From: CAWIXB01 sp963839955
GTDB lineage: Bacteria > Actinomycetota > Actinomycetes > JACCUZ01
Direction of reading: 5' to 3'
DNA length: 64,000 nt
NCBI GenBank assembly: GCA_963839955.1
Contig: CAWIXB010000001.1
Coordinates: forward strand, 2,728,001-2,792,000
The notes under the pieces are model-generated. The model made no database searches. It worked only from the letters and a program-made list of their open reading frames with translations, and was not told the DNA's origin. A program made the translations under genes and the position numbers. Positions 41,523-49,326 of the stretch are shown one piece after another. Numbering within the stretch: position 1 is the stretch's first letter; every line of letters begins with the position of its first letter.

Positions 41523-42980
41523 GTGCTGGACACCGAGACCTGCTATCGGGCCGTTGCGAGCCGTGACGTCCGCTTCGACGGGTGGTTCTACATCGGGGTG
41601 ACCTCGACGGGCATCTACTGCCGCCCGTCCTGCCCCGCCATGACCCCCAAGCGCGCCAACGTCCGCTTCTACCCGAGCGCCGCGGCCGCCCAGGGGGCCG
41701 GGTTCCGCGCCTGCCGCCGGTGCCGTCCCGACGCCAGCCCGGGGTCACCCGAGTGGAACGTGCGCGCCGACATCGTGGGCCGGGCCATGCGCCTGATCGG
41801 CGACGGCGCCGTCGACCGCGACGGGGTCGCCGGACTCGCCGCCCGGCTCGGCTACAGCGAGCGTCAGCTGCACCGGCTGCTGCTCGCCGAGGTCGGCGCC
41901 GGTGGACAGTCGCTGGCCAGGGCCCAGCGCGCACACACCGCGCGTGTGCTGATCGAGACCACCCCCATGCAGTTCGGCGAAGTGGCGTTCGCGGCCGGCT
42001 TCGCCAGCATCAGGCAGTTCAACGACACGATGCGGCGGGTCTTCGCCACCACACCGCGCGAGCTGCGCGCGACGGCGACCAGACGCGGCACCATCGGGGC
42101 GCCCGGCACGCTGTCGCTGCGGCTCGCCGTCCGGCCCCCGTTCGACGGCCCCGGCCTGCTGCGGCTGCTCGCCTCGAAGGCGGTGCCCACCGTCGAGCAC
42201 GTCGACGACACGGCCTACCACCGCGCCCTGCTGCTCCCCCACGGCGAGGCGACGGTCACCCTGACGCCGGCACCGGACCACGTCGGGTGCGTGCTGCGGC
42301 TCGCCGACCCGCGTGACGTGGTGCCGGCCGTGGCCCGCGTCCGCCGGATGCTCGACCTCGACGCCGACGCCGCTGCGGTCGACGAGCAGCTCGGTGCCGA
42401 CGAGGTGCTCGCGCCGCTCGTGGCCGCCTGGCCCGGGGTGCGCGTGCCTGGCGTCGCCGACGGCGCCGAGGTGGTCATCCGCGCGATCGTCGGCCAACAG
42501 GTCTCGGTCGCGGGCGCCCGTACCGTGCTGGCCCGCCTGGCCCGCGCCTACGGGAAGCCGGTCACGACGCCGGACGGCGGCGTGACCCACCACTTCCCGA
42601 CGGCGGAGGCGTTGGCCTCCGCCGACCCGGCGTCGCTGCCGATGCCGCGCAGCCGGGGACGTTCACTCGTCGGAGCCTGCGCGGCACTGGCCGAGGGCCG
42701 GATCGACCTCGACCCCGGCGCCGACCGGGACGAGGCCGCAACGGCGCTGCTCGCCCTGCCGGGCATCGGCCCGTGGACCGCCGACTACGTGCGGCTGCGC
42801 GCCCTCGGCGACCCCGACGTCCTGCTACCCACCGACCTGGGGGTGCGTCGCGCCCTCGAACGCCTCGGACAGCCGAGCGACCCACGTTCCGCCGCCGCAC
42901 TCGGCACCCGATGGCGACCCTGGCGTTCCTACGCCCTCATGCACCTCTGGCACCTCGTTACCGACCGGGAGATCTCGTGA
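41523..42980 (+). CDS. alkA: Ada-AlkA fusion: AraC-type regulator and 3-methyladenine DNA glycosylase
   Basis: Repair protein of about 485 aa. Residues 1-80 form the Ada zinc domain with Cys ligands in STGIYCRPSCPA and GFRACRRCRPD; the first Cys accepts methyl groups from DNA phosphotriesters. Residues 85-180 are an AraC helix-turn-helix (LAARLGYSERQLHRLL, FASIRQFNDTMRRVF). Residues 190-485 are an AlkA glycosylase with RAIVGQQVSVAGART and the helix-hairpin-helix LLALPGIGPWTADYV with the catalytic Asp in LPTDLGVRRAL. It lacks the C-terminal Ada methyltransferase, which is supplied by ogt downstream. GTG 41523 is used; a TTG at 41493 is possible. Confidence 0.92.
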   Translation: MLDTETCYRAVASRDVRFDGWFYIGVTSTGIYCRPSCPAMTPKRANVRFYPSAAAAQGAGFRACRRCRPDASPGSPEWNVRADIVGRAMRLIGDGAVDRDGVAGLAARLGYSERQLHRLLLAEVGAGGQSLARAQRAHTARVLIETTPMQFGEVAFAAGFASIRQFNDTMRRVFATTPRELRATATRRGTIGAPGTLSLRLAVRPPFDGPGLLRLLASKAVPTVEHVDDTAYHRALLLPHGEATVTLTPAPDHVGCVLRLADPRDVVPAVARVRRMLDLDADAAAVDEQLGADEVLAPLVAAWPGVRVPGVADGAEVVIRAIVGQQVSVAGARTVLARLARAYGKPVTTPDGGVTHHFPTAEALASADPASLPMPRSRGRSLVGACAALAEGRIDLDPGADRDEAATALLALPGIGPWTADYVRLRALGDPDVLLPTDLGVRRALERLGQPSDPRSAAALGTRWRPWRSYALMHLWHLVTDREIS

Positions 42981-43471
42981 CCACCTACTGGACCCTCATC
43001 CCCACGACCATCGACGACCTGCTCGTCACCAGCGACGGCACGTCGATCACCCGCGTCTGGTTCGCACCCCACGACGGCATCGTCCAGCCCGACTGGGTCG
43101 AGTCGAACGACGGCGTGCTCGCCGAGGCGCGCGCACAGCTGACGGCCTACTTCGCGGGCGAGCGCACCGACTTCGACCTGCCACTCGACCCCGCGGGTAC
43201 GCCGTTCCAGCGGCGCGTGTGGGAATCGCTGCGCACGATCCCCTACGCCTCGACCCGCAGCTACGGCGAGCTCGCCGCCCAGATCGGCCAGCCCAGCGCA
43301 TCGCGTGCCGTCGGTCTCGCCAACGGCCGCAACCCGATCTCCATCATCGTGCCGTGCCACCGCGTCATCGGCGCGAACGGCACCCTGACGGGCTACGGCG
43401 GCGGCCTCGAGCGCAAGCGAGTCCTGCTCGACCTCGAGCGCGGAGCAGCCGACCAGCTCGCCCTGCTCTGA
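42977..43471 (+). CDS. ogt: methylated-DNA--protein-cysteine methyltransferase
   Basis: Repairs O6-alkylguanine by irreversible transfer to its own Cys (164 aa). The active site is NPISIIVPCHRVIGANG, with DNA-binding helix YGELAAQIGQPSASRAVGLA and the start region PAGTPFQRRVWESLRTIPYAST. GTG 42977 overlaps the stop of the Ada-AlkA gene (GTGA), so both are made together, and Ada methylation probably induces the pair. Confidence 0.95.
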   Translation: MTTYWTLIPTTIDDLLVTSDGTSITRVWFAPHDGIVQPDWVESNDGVLAEARAQLTAYFAGERTDFDLPLDPAGTPFQRRVWESLRTIPYASTRSYGELAAQIGQPSASRAVGLANGRNPISIIVPCHRVIGANGTLTGYGGGLERKRVLLDLERGAADQLALL

Positions 43472-43474
43472 CCG

Positions 43475-44341
43475 TCAGGCCGTGAGCCACCCGAGCACCT
43501 CAGGCCACAGGGCCTGGGGGAGCAGGTGGCCGCGGTCGGCGACGACCTCGAGCGAGCCGTCCGGCACCTGATCGACCCACCACTGGCCGTGCGGCGACGG
43601 TACGAGCGCGTCCGCGGCGCCGTACCAGCAGCGCACCGGGACGCCGATCGCACGCGGGTCGAATCCCCACGGACGCAGCGTGTAGGCGGCCAGGTCGGCC
43701 GCGAGGCCGACGGCACCCTGCCGATAGGCCTCGCCAAGCATCGCTTCGAGCCCGGCGCGCACCCCCGGTCTCGCGATCACCGTTTCGTCGCCGGGGCCGA
43801 CACCGAGCAGCTCGACGGCAGCTGCCGGATCGACACCACTGCTCCCGAGCATCTCGGTGAGGACGCCCACGGCGCCGTCGATGTCGGGGCGCAGCTGCTC
43901 GACCATCGCGCGGTTCTCCTCGCCGTACCACGGCACGTCCTCGTCGGGTGCCGGCGTCGCCAGCAGCGCGACGCGCGTGACGAGGTCGGGGTGGCGCGCG
44001 GCCAGCGCCGCCGCGACCCGCCCGCCTCCTGACCAGCCGACGACAGCAGCCTCGCTCGCCCCGAGGACCTCCAACACGTGGGCGACGTCGTCGGCCGCGC
44101 CGGGGATGGTCACCGGAGCGCGGCCGAGCGTCGACCCGCCGTAGCCGGGCCGGTCGACGGTCACCAGCCGGATGCCGGCGGCCGCCGTGACTGCCGGATC
44201 GGGGTCGAGCACCCGGGAGCCCGGGGCCGGGTGGTGCAGCACGACCACGGGCCCGTCGTCGGGTCCGCGGACGTCGACGGCGAGCCGGCGGCCGTCGTCG
44301 GTGTCGAAGGTGTGGGTCTGGGTTCTCTGCATGGTGTCCAT
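43475..44341 (-). CDS. alpha/beta hydrolase
   Basis: 288-residue serine hydrolase. Oxyanion motif HHPAPGSR, TVDRPGYGGST, nucleophile elbow GWSGGG (Ser about 106), acid near GAADALVPSPH and catalytic His in DRGHLLPQ. It is the same general type as many esterases and haloperoxidase-like hydrolases; no lid signature identifies a substrate. ATG 44341 (or 44332, three codons later) starts it. It converges with ogt and is divergent from the WYL regulator. Confidence 0.75.
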   Translation of the reverse strand: MDTMQRTQTHTFDTDDGRRLAVDVRGPDDGPVVVLHHPAPGSRVLDPDPAVTAAAGIRLVTVDRPGYGGSTLGRAPVTIPGAADDVAHVLEVLGASEAAVVGWSGGGRVAAALAARHPDLVTRVALLATPAPDEDVPWYGEENRAMVEQLRPDIDGAVGVLTEMLGSSGVDPAAAVELLGVGPGDETVIARPGVRAGLEAMLGEAYRQGAVGLAADLAAYTLRPWGFDPRAIGVPVRCWYGAADALVPSPHGQWWVDQVPDGSLEVVADRGHLLPQALWPEVLGWLTA

Positions 44342-44437
44342 GACCGCTAGCCTCTCGCTGGGTCGGTGACACCGTCCTGTCACCGTAATGTCGATCAGTT
44401 CGGCTGCCGAATTTCCTCGCGATCGAGGAGGAGGCCC

Positions 44438-45139
44438 GTGAACCGCACCGACCGGCTCTACGCGCTCGCCGAGGAGCTGCGCGCCGCCGGGCCGAACGGT
44501 CGCACCGGCGCGTGGCTGGCCGCGCGGTTCGAGGTGTCGGGCCGCACGGTCAAGCGCGACGTCGAGGCGTTGCTCCAGAGCGGCCAGCCGATCTGGGCCC
44601 AGGCCGGACCGGGTGGCGGCTACGTGCTGGACGCAACCGCCTCCATGCCGCCGGTCAACCTGTCGGCCGCCGAGGCGTCGGCGGTGGCGCTCGCGCTGGC
44701 GACCGCGTCGTCGACGCCGTTCCTCACCGACGGCCGCAGCGCACTCACGAAGATCCTCGCCGCAATGCCCGACGGCGAGCGCCGCCGCGCGCAGGACCTG
44801 GCCGGCCGGCTGTGGCTGCGGTCGTCGGACGCACCGCCGCGTCCGCGGGTGACGAGGGTGCTCGAAGAGGCGCTGCGCAACAACGTGGTCGCCGTCATCG
44901 ACTACGAGGACGCACAAGGCCGGCGTACGACGCGCCGCGCGGTGGAGCCGATGGCCCTCGCGTGCACCCGGGGCAGGTGGTACCTCCTCGCGTGGTGCCG
45001 CAGCCGCCGGGGCGGCCGGTGGTTCCGGCTCGACCGCACCAGGCGTGCGGTGGCGACCACCGAGCAGGCTCCCGACCGAGACCTGCGCGAGGTTTTCGGC
45101 GACCCGCCCCCCGACGCCCACCCCCTCGTGGTCCGTTGA
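44438..45139 (+). CDS. WYL-domain helix-turn-helix transcriptional regulator
   Basis: 233 residues. DeoR/HTH_11 helix-turn-helix at about 5-55 (TGAWLAARFEVSGRTVKRDVEALLQSG), then a WYL domain from about 145 (NNVVAVIDYEDAQGRRTTRRAVEP, RWYLLAWCRSR), where Trp-Tyr-Leu is the name motif. These domains sense ligands, often nucleotides, and many control stress or defence genes. GTG 44438 has a GAGGAGGAGG site 4-5 bases upstream. The divergent hydrolase gene is the likely target. Confidence 0.88.
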   Translation: MNRTDRLYALAEELRAAGPNGRTGAWLAARFEVSGRTVKRDVEALLQSGQPIWAQAGPGGGYVLDATASMPPVNLSAAEASAVALALATASSTPFLTDGRSALTKILAAMPDGERRRAQDLAGRLWLRSSDAPPRPRVTRVLEEALRNNVVAVIDYEDAQGRRTTRRAVEPMALACTRGRWYLLAWCRSRRGGRWFRLDRTRRAVATTEQAPDRDLREVFGDPPPDAHPLVVR

Positions 45140-45164
45140 GGCTCGGCCACGGGTCGCTGCGGCG

Positions 45165-45170
45165 TACGGT
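45165..45170 (+). promoter_or_regulatory. -10 element of class V aminotransferase gene (leaderless)
   Basis: TACGGT fits TANNNT and lies seven bases before GTG 45178; there is no Shine-Dalgarno. Confidence 0.4.
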
Positions 45171-45177
45171 GGCTGGC

Positions 45178-46953
45178 GTGACATCCGTCGACTCCGCACT
45201 GCTGCGCCGCATCCGCGAGTCGGTGATCGGCGACGAGCAGGTGATGCACGGGCCCTACGGCCCGCGGCGCGTGACGTATGCCGACTACACGGCGAGTGGG
45301 CGCGCCCTGTCCTTCATCGAGGACTTCATCCGTCATGAGGTCCTGCCTCGCTACGCCAACACCCACACCGAGTCGAGCGGCACGGGCCTGCAGACCACGC
45401 GGCTGCGTGAGGACGCGCGGCGCATCGTCCGCGACGCGATCGGCGGCGACGAGAACACCGTCGTCATCTTCTGCGGCTCGGGGTCGACGGCGGCGATCGA
45501 CAAGTTGGTGGGATGCCTAGGGCTGCGCATCCCCGCCGAGCTCGACGACCGCTACGGGCTGTCGGCACAGATCCCACCTGACCAACGTCCGGTCGTCTTC
45601 ATCGGCCCGTTCGAGCACCACTCGAACGAGCTGCCCTGGCGTGAGTCGATCTGCGACGTCGTGACGATCCCCGAGGACCGCGACGGGCACGTCGACATGT
45701 CGGTGCTCGAGACGCGCCTCGTGGAGTACGCCGACCGGCCGCTGCGCATCGGCTCGTTCTCGGCGGCATCCAACGTGACCGGGATCGTCACCGACACCCA
45801 TCGCATCGCCGACCTGCTGCACCGCCATGGCGCGCTGTCGTTCTGGGACTGCGCCGCCGCCGCGCCCTACGTCGACATCGAGATGAGCGCGACGTGCGAG
45901 GAGCACCCCCAGTGCTACAAGGACGCGGTCTTCATCTCACCGCACAAGTTCATCGGCGGGCCCGGCACTCCGGGCGTCCTCGCCGTACGCCGTGAGCTGC
46001 TGCGCAACCGCGTGCCGGTCGTGCCCGGCGGCGGCACCGTCACCTACGTCAACCCGCTCGAGCATCGCTACGTCGACGACCCGGCGCACCGTGAGGAGGG
46101 CGGCACCCCGGCCATCGTGGAGTCGATCCGGGCCGGACTCGTCTTCCAGCTCAAGCAGGCGGTCGGCGCCGACGTCATCCGGGCCCGCGAGGAAGAGCTG
46201 CTCAGGAGGGTGGTATCGGCCTGGCAGGCCCAGCCGAACATCGAGATCCTCGGCAACCTCGACGCCGAACGGCTCTCGATCGTGTCCTTCGTCGTACGCC
46301 AGGTCGAGGCCGACGGGACGCACGGTCCCTACCTGCACCACAACTTCGTCGTTGCCCTGCTCAACGACCTCTTCGGCATCCAGTCGCGCGGCGGGTGCTC
46401 GTGCGCCGGCCCCTACGGCCACCGACTGCTCGGCATCGACCTCGAGCGATCGCGCGAGTTCGAGCGGGAGATCTCCGGCGGCTGCGAGGGCATCAAGCCG
46501 GGGTGGGTGCGGGTCAACTTCAACTACTTCATCTCGGAGCCGGTGCTCGACTACATCGTCGAGGCGGTGTCGCTGGTGGCCGCGCACGGGTGGCGCCTGC
46601 TGCCCGACTACCGCTTCGAGCCGCAGTCCGGGCTCTGGCGCCACCGGGCCGGGCCCGTCGAGCCACCGTTGCGCCTCGACCAGGTCGCCTACGACGAAGC
46701 CTCCGGCGCGATGACCTATCCCAGCCACGACGAGCCGGTGCCCGAGACCGCACTCGCGGGTTACCTCGACGAGGCGCATCGCATCTTCGAGGTCGCGGCC
46801 GAGCGGCGCGGCGTCGGGCCGATGCGTTTGCCCGACGGTCTCGTGTCGGCGGACTTCGAACGGCTGAGGTGGTTCCAGCTCCCGGCGGCCTGCCTCGTGG
46901 AGACGCCTGAGGCGCCTGTGCTCACGGCCACCGCGATCGCCGGTCAGGATTAG
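45178..46953 (+). CDS. class V aminotransferase-fold (cysteine desulfurase-like) protein, 591 aa
   Basis: PLP enzyme. Fold-type I marks: YADYTASGRALSFIEDFI, FCGSGSTAAIDKL, IGPFEHHSNELPWRES, FSAASNVTGI, WDCAAAAPYVDIEM and the PLP Lys in FISPHKFIGGPGTPG (about 265). A Cys pair in SRGGCSCAGPYG occupies the region where SufS/IscS carry the reactive Cys. It is about 180 residues longer than cysteine desulfurases, with a C-terminal extension (about 450-591) of no known domain. No Suf or Isc genes are near. Sulfur mobilisation is possible but not shown; lyase or transaminase activity is equally open. Confidence 0.82.
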   Translation: MTSVDSALLRRIRESVIGDEQVMHGPYGPRRVTYADYTASGRALSFIEDFIRHEVLPRYANTHTESSGTGLQTTRLREDARRIVRDAIGGDENTVVIFCGSGSTAAIDKLVGCLGLRIPAELDDRYGLSAQIPPDQRPVVFIGPFEHHSNELPWRESICDVVTIPEDRDGHVDMSVLETRLVEYADRPLRIGSFSAASNVTGIVTDTHRIADLLHRHGALSFWDCAAAAPYVDIEMSATCEEHPQCYKDAVFISPHKFIGGPGTPGVLAVRRELLRNRVPVVPGGGTVTYVNPLEHRYVDDPAHREEGGTPAIVESIRAGLVFQLKQAVGADVIRAREEELLRRVVSAWQAQPNIEILGNLDAERLSIVSFVVRQVEADGTHGPYLHHNFVVALLNDLFGIQSRGGCSCAGPYGHRLLGIDLERSREFEREISGGCEGIKPGWVRVNFNYFISEPVLDYIVEAVSLVAAHGWRLLPDYRFEPQSGLWRHRAGPVEPPLRLDQVAYDEASGAMTYPSHDEPVPETALAGYLDEAHRIFEVAAERRGVGPMRLPDGLVSADFERLRWFQLPAACLVETPEAPVLTATAIAGQD

Positions 46954-47010
46954 GCACTCGCTGCGGGGGCAGACATCAGGGACCGGCACGATGAATCCAC
47001 GGAGGCGTCC

Positions 47011-47109
47011 TTGCTCAAGATCTTGCTCATCATCGCCCTGATCGTCATCGTCGTCATGTTCGTCGTGCCAGCCATGCGCAAGCGCAGCGGCCGGCGCGGC
47101 CCGCTCTAG
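47011..47109 (+). CDS. 32-aa single-pass membrane peptide
   Basis: TTG 47011 is preceded by GGAGG with a 5-6 base spacer and opens a 32-codon frame: a hydrophobic helix of about 17 residues rich in Leu, Ile and Val (LKILLIIALIVIVVMFVV) and a basic tail (MRKRSGRRG). It occupies the 190-bp spacer before hmgA. Very small hydrophobic proteins of this design are common in actinomycetes, but no name applies. Confidence 0.45.
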   Translation: MLKILLIIALIVIVVMFVVPAMRKRSGRRGPL

Positions 47110-47144
47110 ACGGGCCCACACCGCACCCGGCCGCGCCCGAGACG

Positions 47145-48362
47145 TCAGCCCGTCGTCGAGTCGCTGTCGGGGTCGATGGTGCGTCCGGCCCACGACCAGG
47201 CGTAGGACGTGTCCTCGCACGCGATCGCGGGGTCCAGCAGCTCCAGCGGGCGGAACGTGTCGACCATGACCGCTAGCTCGTCGGTCTTCTCCTTGCCGAT
47301 CGAGGCCTCCACCGAGCCCGGCTGCGGACCGTGGGTGAACCCCGAGGGATGCAAAGAGATGGACCCCTGCTCGATGCCCGCGCCCTTGCGCGACATGAAG
47401 TCGCCGCCGGTGTAGAAGATGACCTCGTCGGAGTCGACGTTGGCGTGGTTGTAGGGCGCCGGGATGCCCTCGGGGTGGTAGTCGAACAGCCTCGGGACGA
47501 ACGAGCAGATCACGAAGTTCGGACCCTCGAACGTCTGGTGCACGGGCGGTGGCTGGTGCAACCGGCCGGTGATCGGCTCGAAGTCGTGGATGGAGAACAC
47601 GTAGGGGTAGAGGCAGCCGTCCCACCCGACGACGTCGAACGGGTGGTTGGCGTAGCGGTAGCGCGTCCAGACGGACGCCGAGCCGGTGCCCCGGTGCTGC
47701 ACCAGCACCTCGACGTCCTCGTCTTCGACCTGCAGCGGCTCGTCGGGCCCGCGCAGGTCGCGCTCGCAGTAGGGCGCGTGCTCCAGGAACTGGCCCTTCT
47801 TCGAAAGGTAGCGCCGCGGCGCACTGATGTGACCGGACGCCTCGATCGCGAGGGTGCGCAGCGGCTCGCCGCCGCGTGGGACCCACCGGTGCGTCGTCGA
47901 GGTGGGGATCACGACGTAGTCACCGGCCCCGACCTCGAGCGCGCCGAAGACCGTCTCGACGACCGCGGAGCCGCTCTCGACGTAGACGCACTCGTCGCCG
48001 ATGGCGTTGCGGTAGAGCGGTGACGGTGACTCGGCCACGGCGTAGGACAGCCGCACGTCCCCGTTGGCCAGCAGATGCTGACGCCCGAGCACCGGATCGC
48101 CGGTGCCCCCCGCGCCGTCGAGCTTGTGGGTCTTCAGGTGCCGGGGCTTGAGCGGGTGGTTGGGCCGGCGCTCGAAGGTCGGGGCGGCGAACGCCTCGCT
48201 CGACACGATGGCGGTCGGCAGGTTGCGGTGGTAGAGCAGGGACGCGTCGGAGGAGAAGCCCTCGACGCCCATCAGCTCCTCGGCGTAGAGGCTGCCGTCG
48301 GGCTGGCGGAACTGCGTGTGGCGCTTGCGCGGGATCTCACCGAGCCGGCGGTAGTACGGCAT
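47145..48362 (-). CDS. hmgA: homogentisate 1,2-dioxygenase
   Basis: Iron cupin dioxygenase (405 aa) opening homogentisate to maleylacetoacetate. Start YYRRLGEIPRKRHTQFRQPDG, central cupin with VIPTSTTHRWVPRGG, and C-terminal FDYHPEGIPAPYNHANVDSDEV and SLHPSGFTHGPQPG, which carry the His, acidic and His iron ligands. The spacing around the Asp/Glu differs by one from the eukaryotic HRNCMSE motif, but the same form is usual in this bacterial branch as far as I recall. It is divergent from the unknown protein-fahA operon. Role strongly supported by hppD and fahA nearby. Confidence 0.9.
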   Translation of the reverse strand: MPYYRRLGEIPRKRHTQFRQPDGSLYAEELMGVEGFSSDASLLYHRNLPTAIVSSEAFAAPTFERRPNHPLKPRHLKTHKLDGAGGTGDPVLGRQHLLANGDVRLSYAVAESPSPLYRNAIGDECVYVESGSAVVETVFGALEVGAGDYVVIPTSTTHRWVPRGGEPLRTLAIEASGHISAPRRYLSKKGQFLEHAPYCERDLRGPDEPLQVEDEDVEVLVQHRGTGSASVWTRYRYANHPFDVVGWDGCLYPYVFSIHDFEPITGRLHQPPPVHQTFEGPNFVICSFVPRLFDYHPEGIPAPYNHANVDSDEVIFYTGGDFMSRKGAGIEQGSISLHPSGFTHGPQPGSVEASIGKEKTDELAVMVDTFRPLELLDPAIACEDTSYAWSWAGRTIDPDSDSTTG

Positions 48363-48468
48363 CTGCTCGCTCCCTTGTGACGGCGTCCTCGGGGGCCCAC
48401 CGGGCCCGTCCACCACCCTGCCACGGCCCGGACGACGAGGGCAGCCCGGCCGATGCGGCGGCCGCCGG

Positions 48469-48474
48469 TAGGGT
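48469..48474 (+). promoter_or_regulatory. -10 element of unknown gene-fahA operon (leaderless)
   Basis: TAGGGT lies six bases before ATG 48481; no ribosome-binding site is visible. Confidence 0.45.
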
Positions 48475-48480
48475 CGCGCC

Positions 48481-49326
48481 ATGGCCCCGGTGTCGCGCGC
48501 GCTGTTCGCGGAGCTCGTCGACGACGCGGCCCTCTTCCCGCCCGGAAACGCCCTGATGCACGAGGCGCTGCAAGCCCATGCGAGCAACCAGCACGGGCCG
48601 TACGCCGACCTGGTCGGCCCCTTCGTCTGTCCGGCGTCGCGGCTGGCCGAGCTGCGCGAGACGCTGCCACCGGACCGCTCGCTCGCGCTGTCGGTCGTCT
48701 TCGACGAGCCGGCCGACGGCGCCCATCAGGCGCTCGGCGCGGCCGCGGCAGACGACCGCCTTGAGCTCGCCGCCGTCGAGGCCGCGCACGAGAGGCTGGG
48801 ACACGACGCGGCCACCATCGGCGAGAACCTGCGACGCCTTCCCGACACCGTCGGCTTCCTCGAGGTGACGCGCACCGGATTCGCCGACGGACTCGACCTG
48901 GTGGAGAAGGGCGGGTGGCGCGCCGCGAAGTACCGCACCGGCGGCACGCGCGCGGGCGCCGTCCCCTCGACGGAGGAGCTCGCGGCGTTCATCGAGAGCT
49001 GCGTGGTGCGCGGCATCGCGTTCAAGCTGACCGCCGGGCTGCACCACGCGCATCCGCACGTCGATGCCGCCACCGGCGACCGGCAGCACGGGCTGCTCAA
49101 CGTGCTGGCCGCGGTCGCCGCGACGGTGGCAGGGCCCGACGCCGGCGCCGACCCGGCGGCGCTCGCGCTCGAGGCCGGCAACGACACCGTCGTCGAGGCG
49201 ATCCGCGGGCTCGACCCGGACACCTGCCTGCGGGTGCGCCGGACGTTCCTGTCGTTCGGGTGCTGCGGCGTCACCGACCCGCTCAACGAGCTGATCGCGC
49301 TCGGACTGCTCGAGGAGGCGGCATGA
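48481..49326 (+). CDS. conserved-looking protein of unknown function in the homogentisate operon
   Basis: 281 residues, not recognised. The predicted order of alternating strands and helices suggests a barrel: LSVVFDEP, GFLEVTRTG, AAKYRTGGTRAG (about 158-170), a His-rich strand-loop GIAFKLTAGLHHAHPH (about 178-194) and FLSFGCCGVTDPLNELIALGLL near the end. The Lys-Arg-Thr-Gly-Gly and His cluster look like a ligand site. Its stop overlaps fahA (ATGA) and it is divergent from hmgA, so it is tied to the step between homogentisate cleavage and fumarylacetoacetate hydrolysis. Maleylacetoacetate isomerase is the missing activity; that assignment is only a hypothesis. Confidence 0.85.
   Translation: MAPVSRALFAELVDDAALFPPGNALMHEALQAHASNQHGPYADLVGPFVCPASRLAELRETLPPDRSLALSVVFDEPADGAHQALGAAAADDRLELAAVEAAHERLGHDAATIGENLRRLPDTVGFLEVTRTGFADGLDLVEKGGWRAAKYRTGGTRAGAVPSTEELAAFIESCVVRGIAFKLTAGLHHAHPHVDAATGDRQHGLLNVLAAVAATVAGPDAGADPAALALEAGNDTVVEAIRGLDPDTCLRVRRTFLSFGCCGVTDPLNELIALGLLEEAA

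Noticed and set aside
45178..46953. DNA phosphorothioation (Dnd) or other defence system
   Set aside because: Only a desulfurase-like gene and a WYL regulator are present; no DndB-E, SspB or restriction genes occur in the window.
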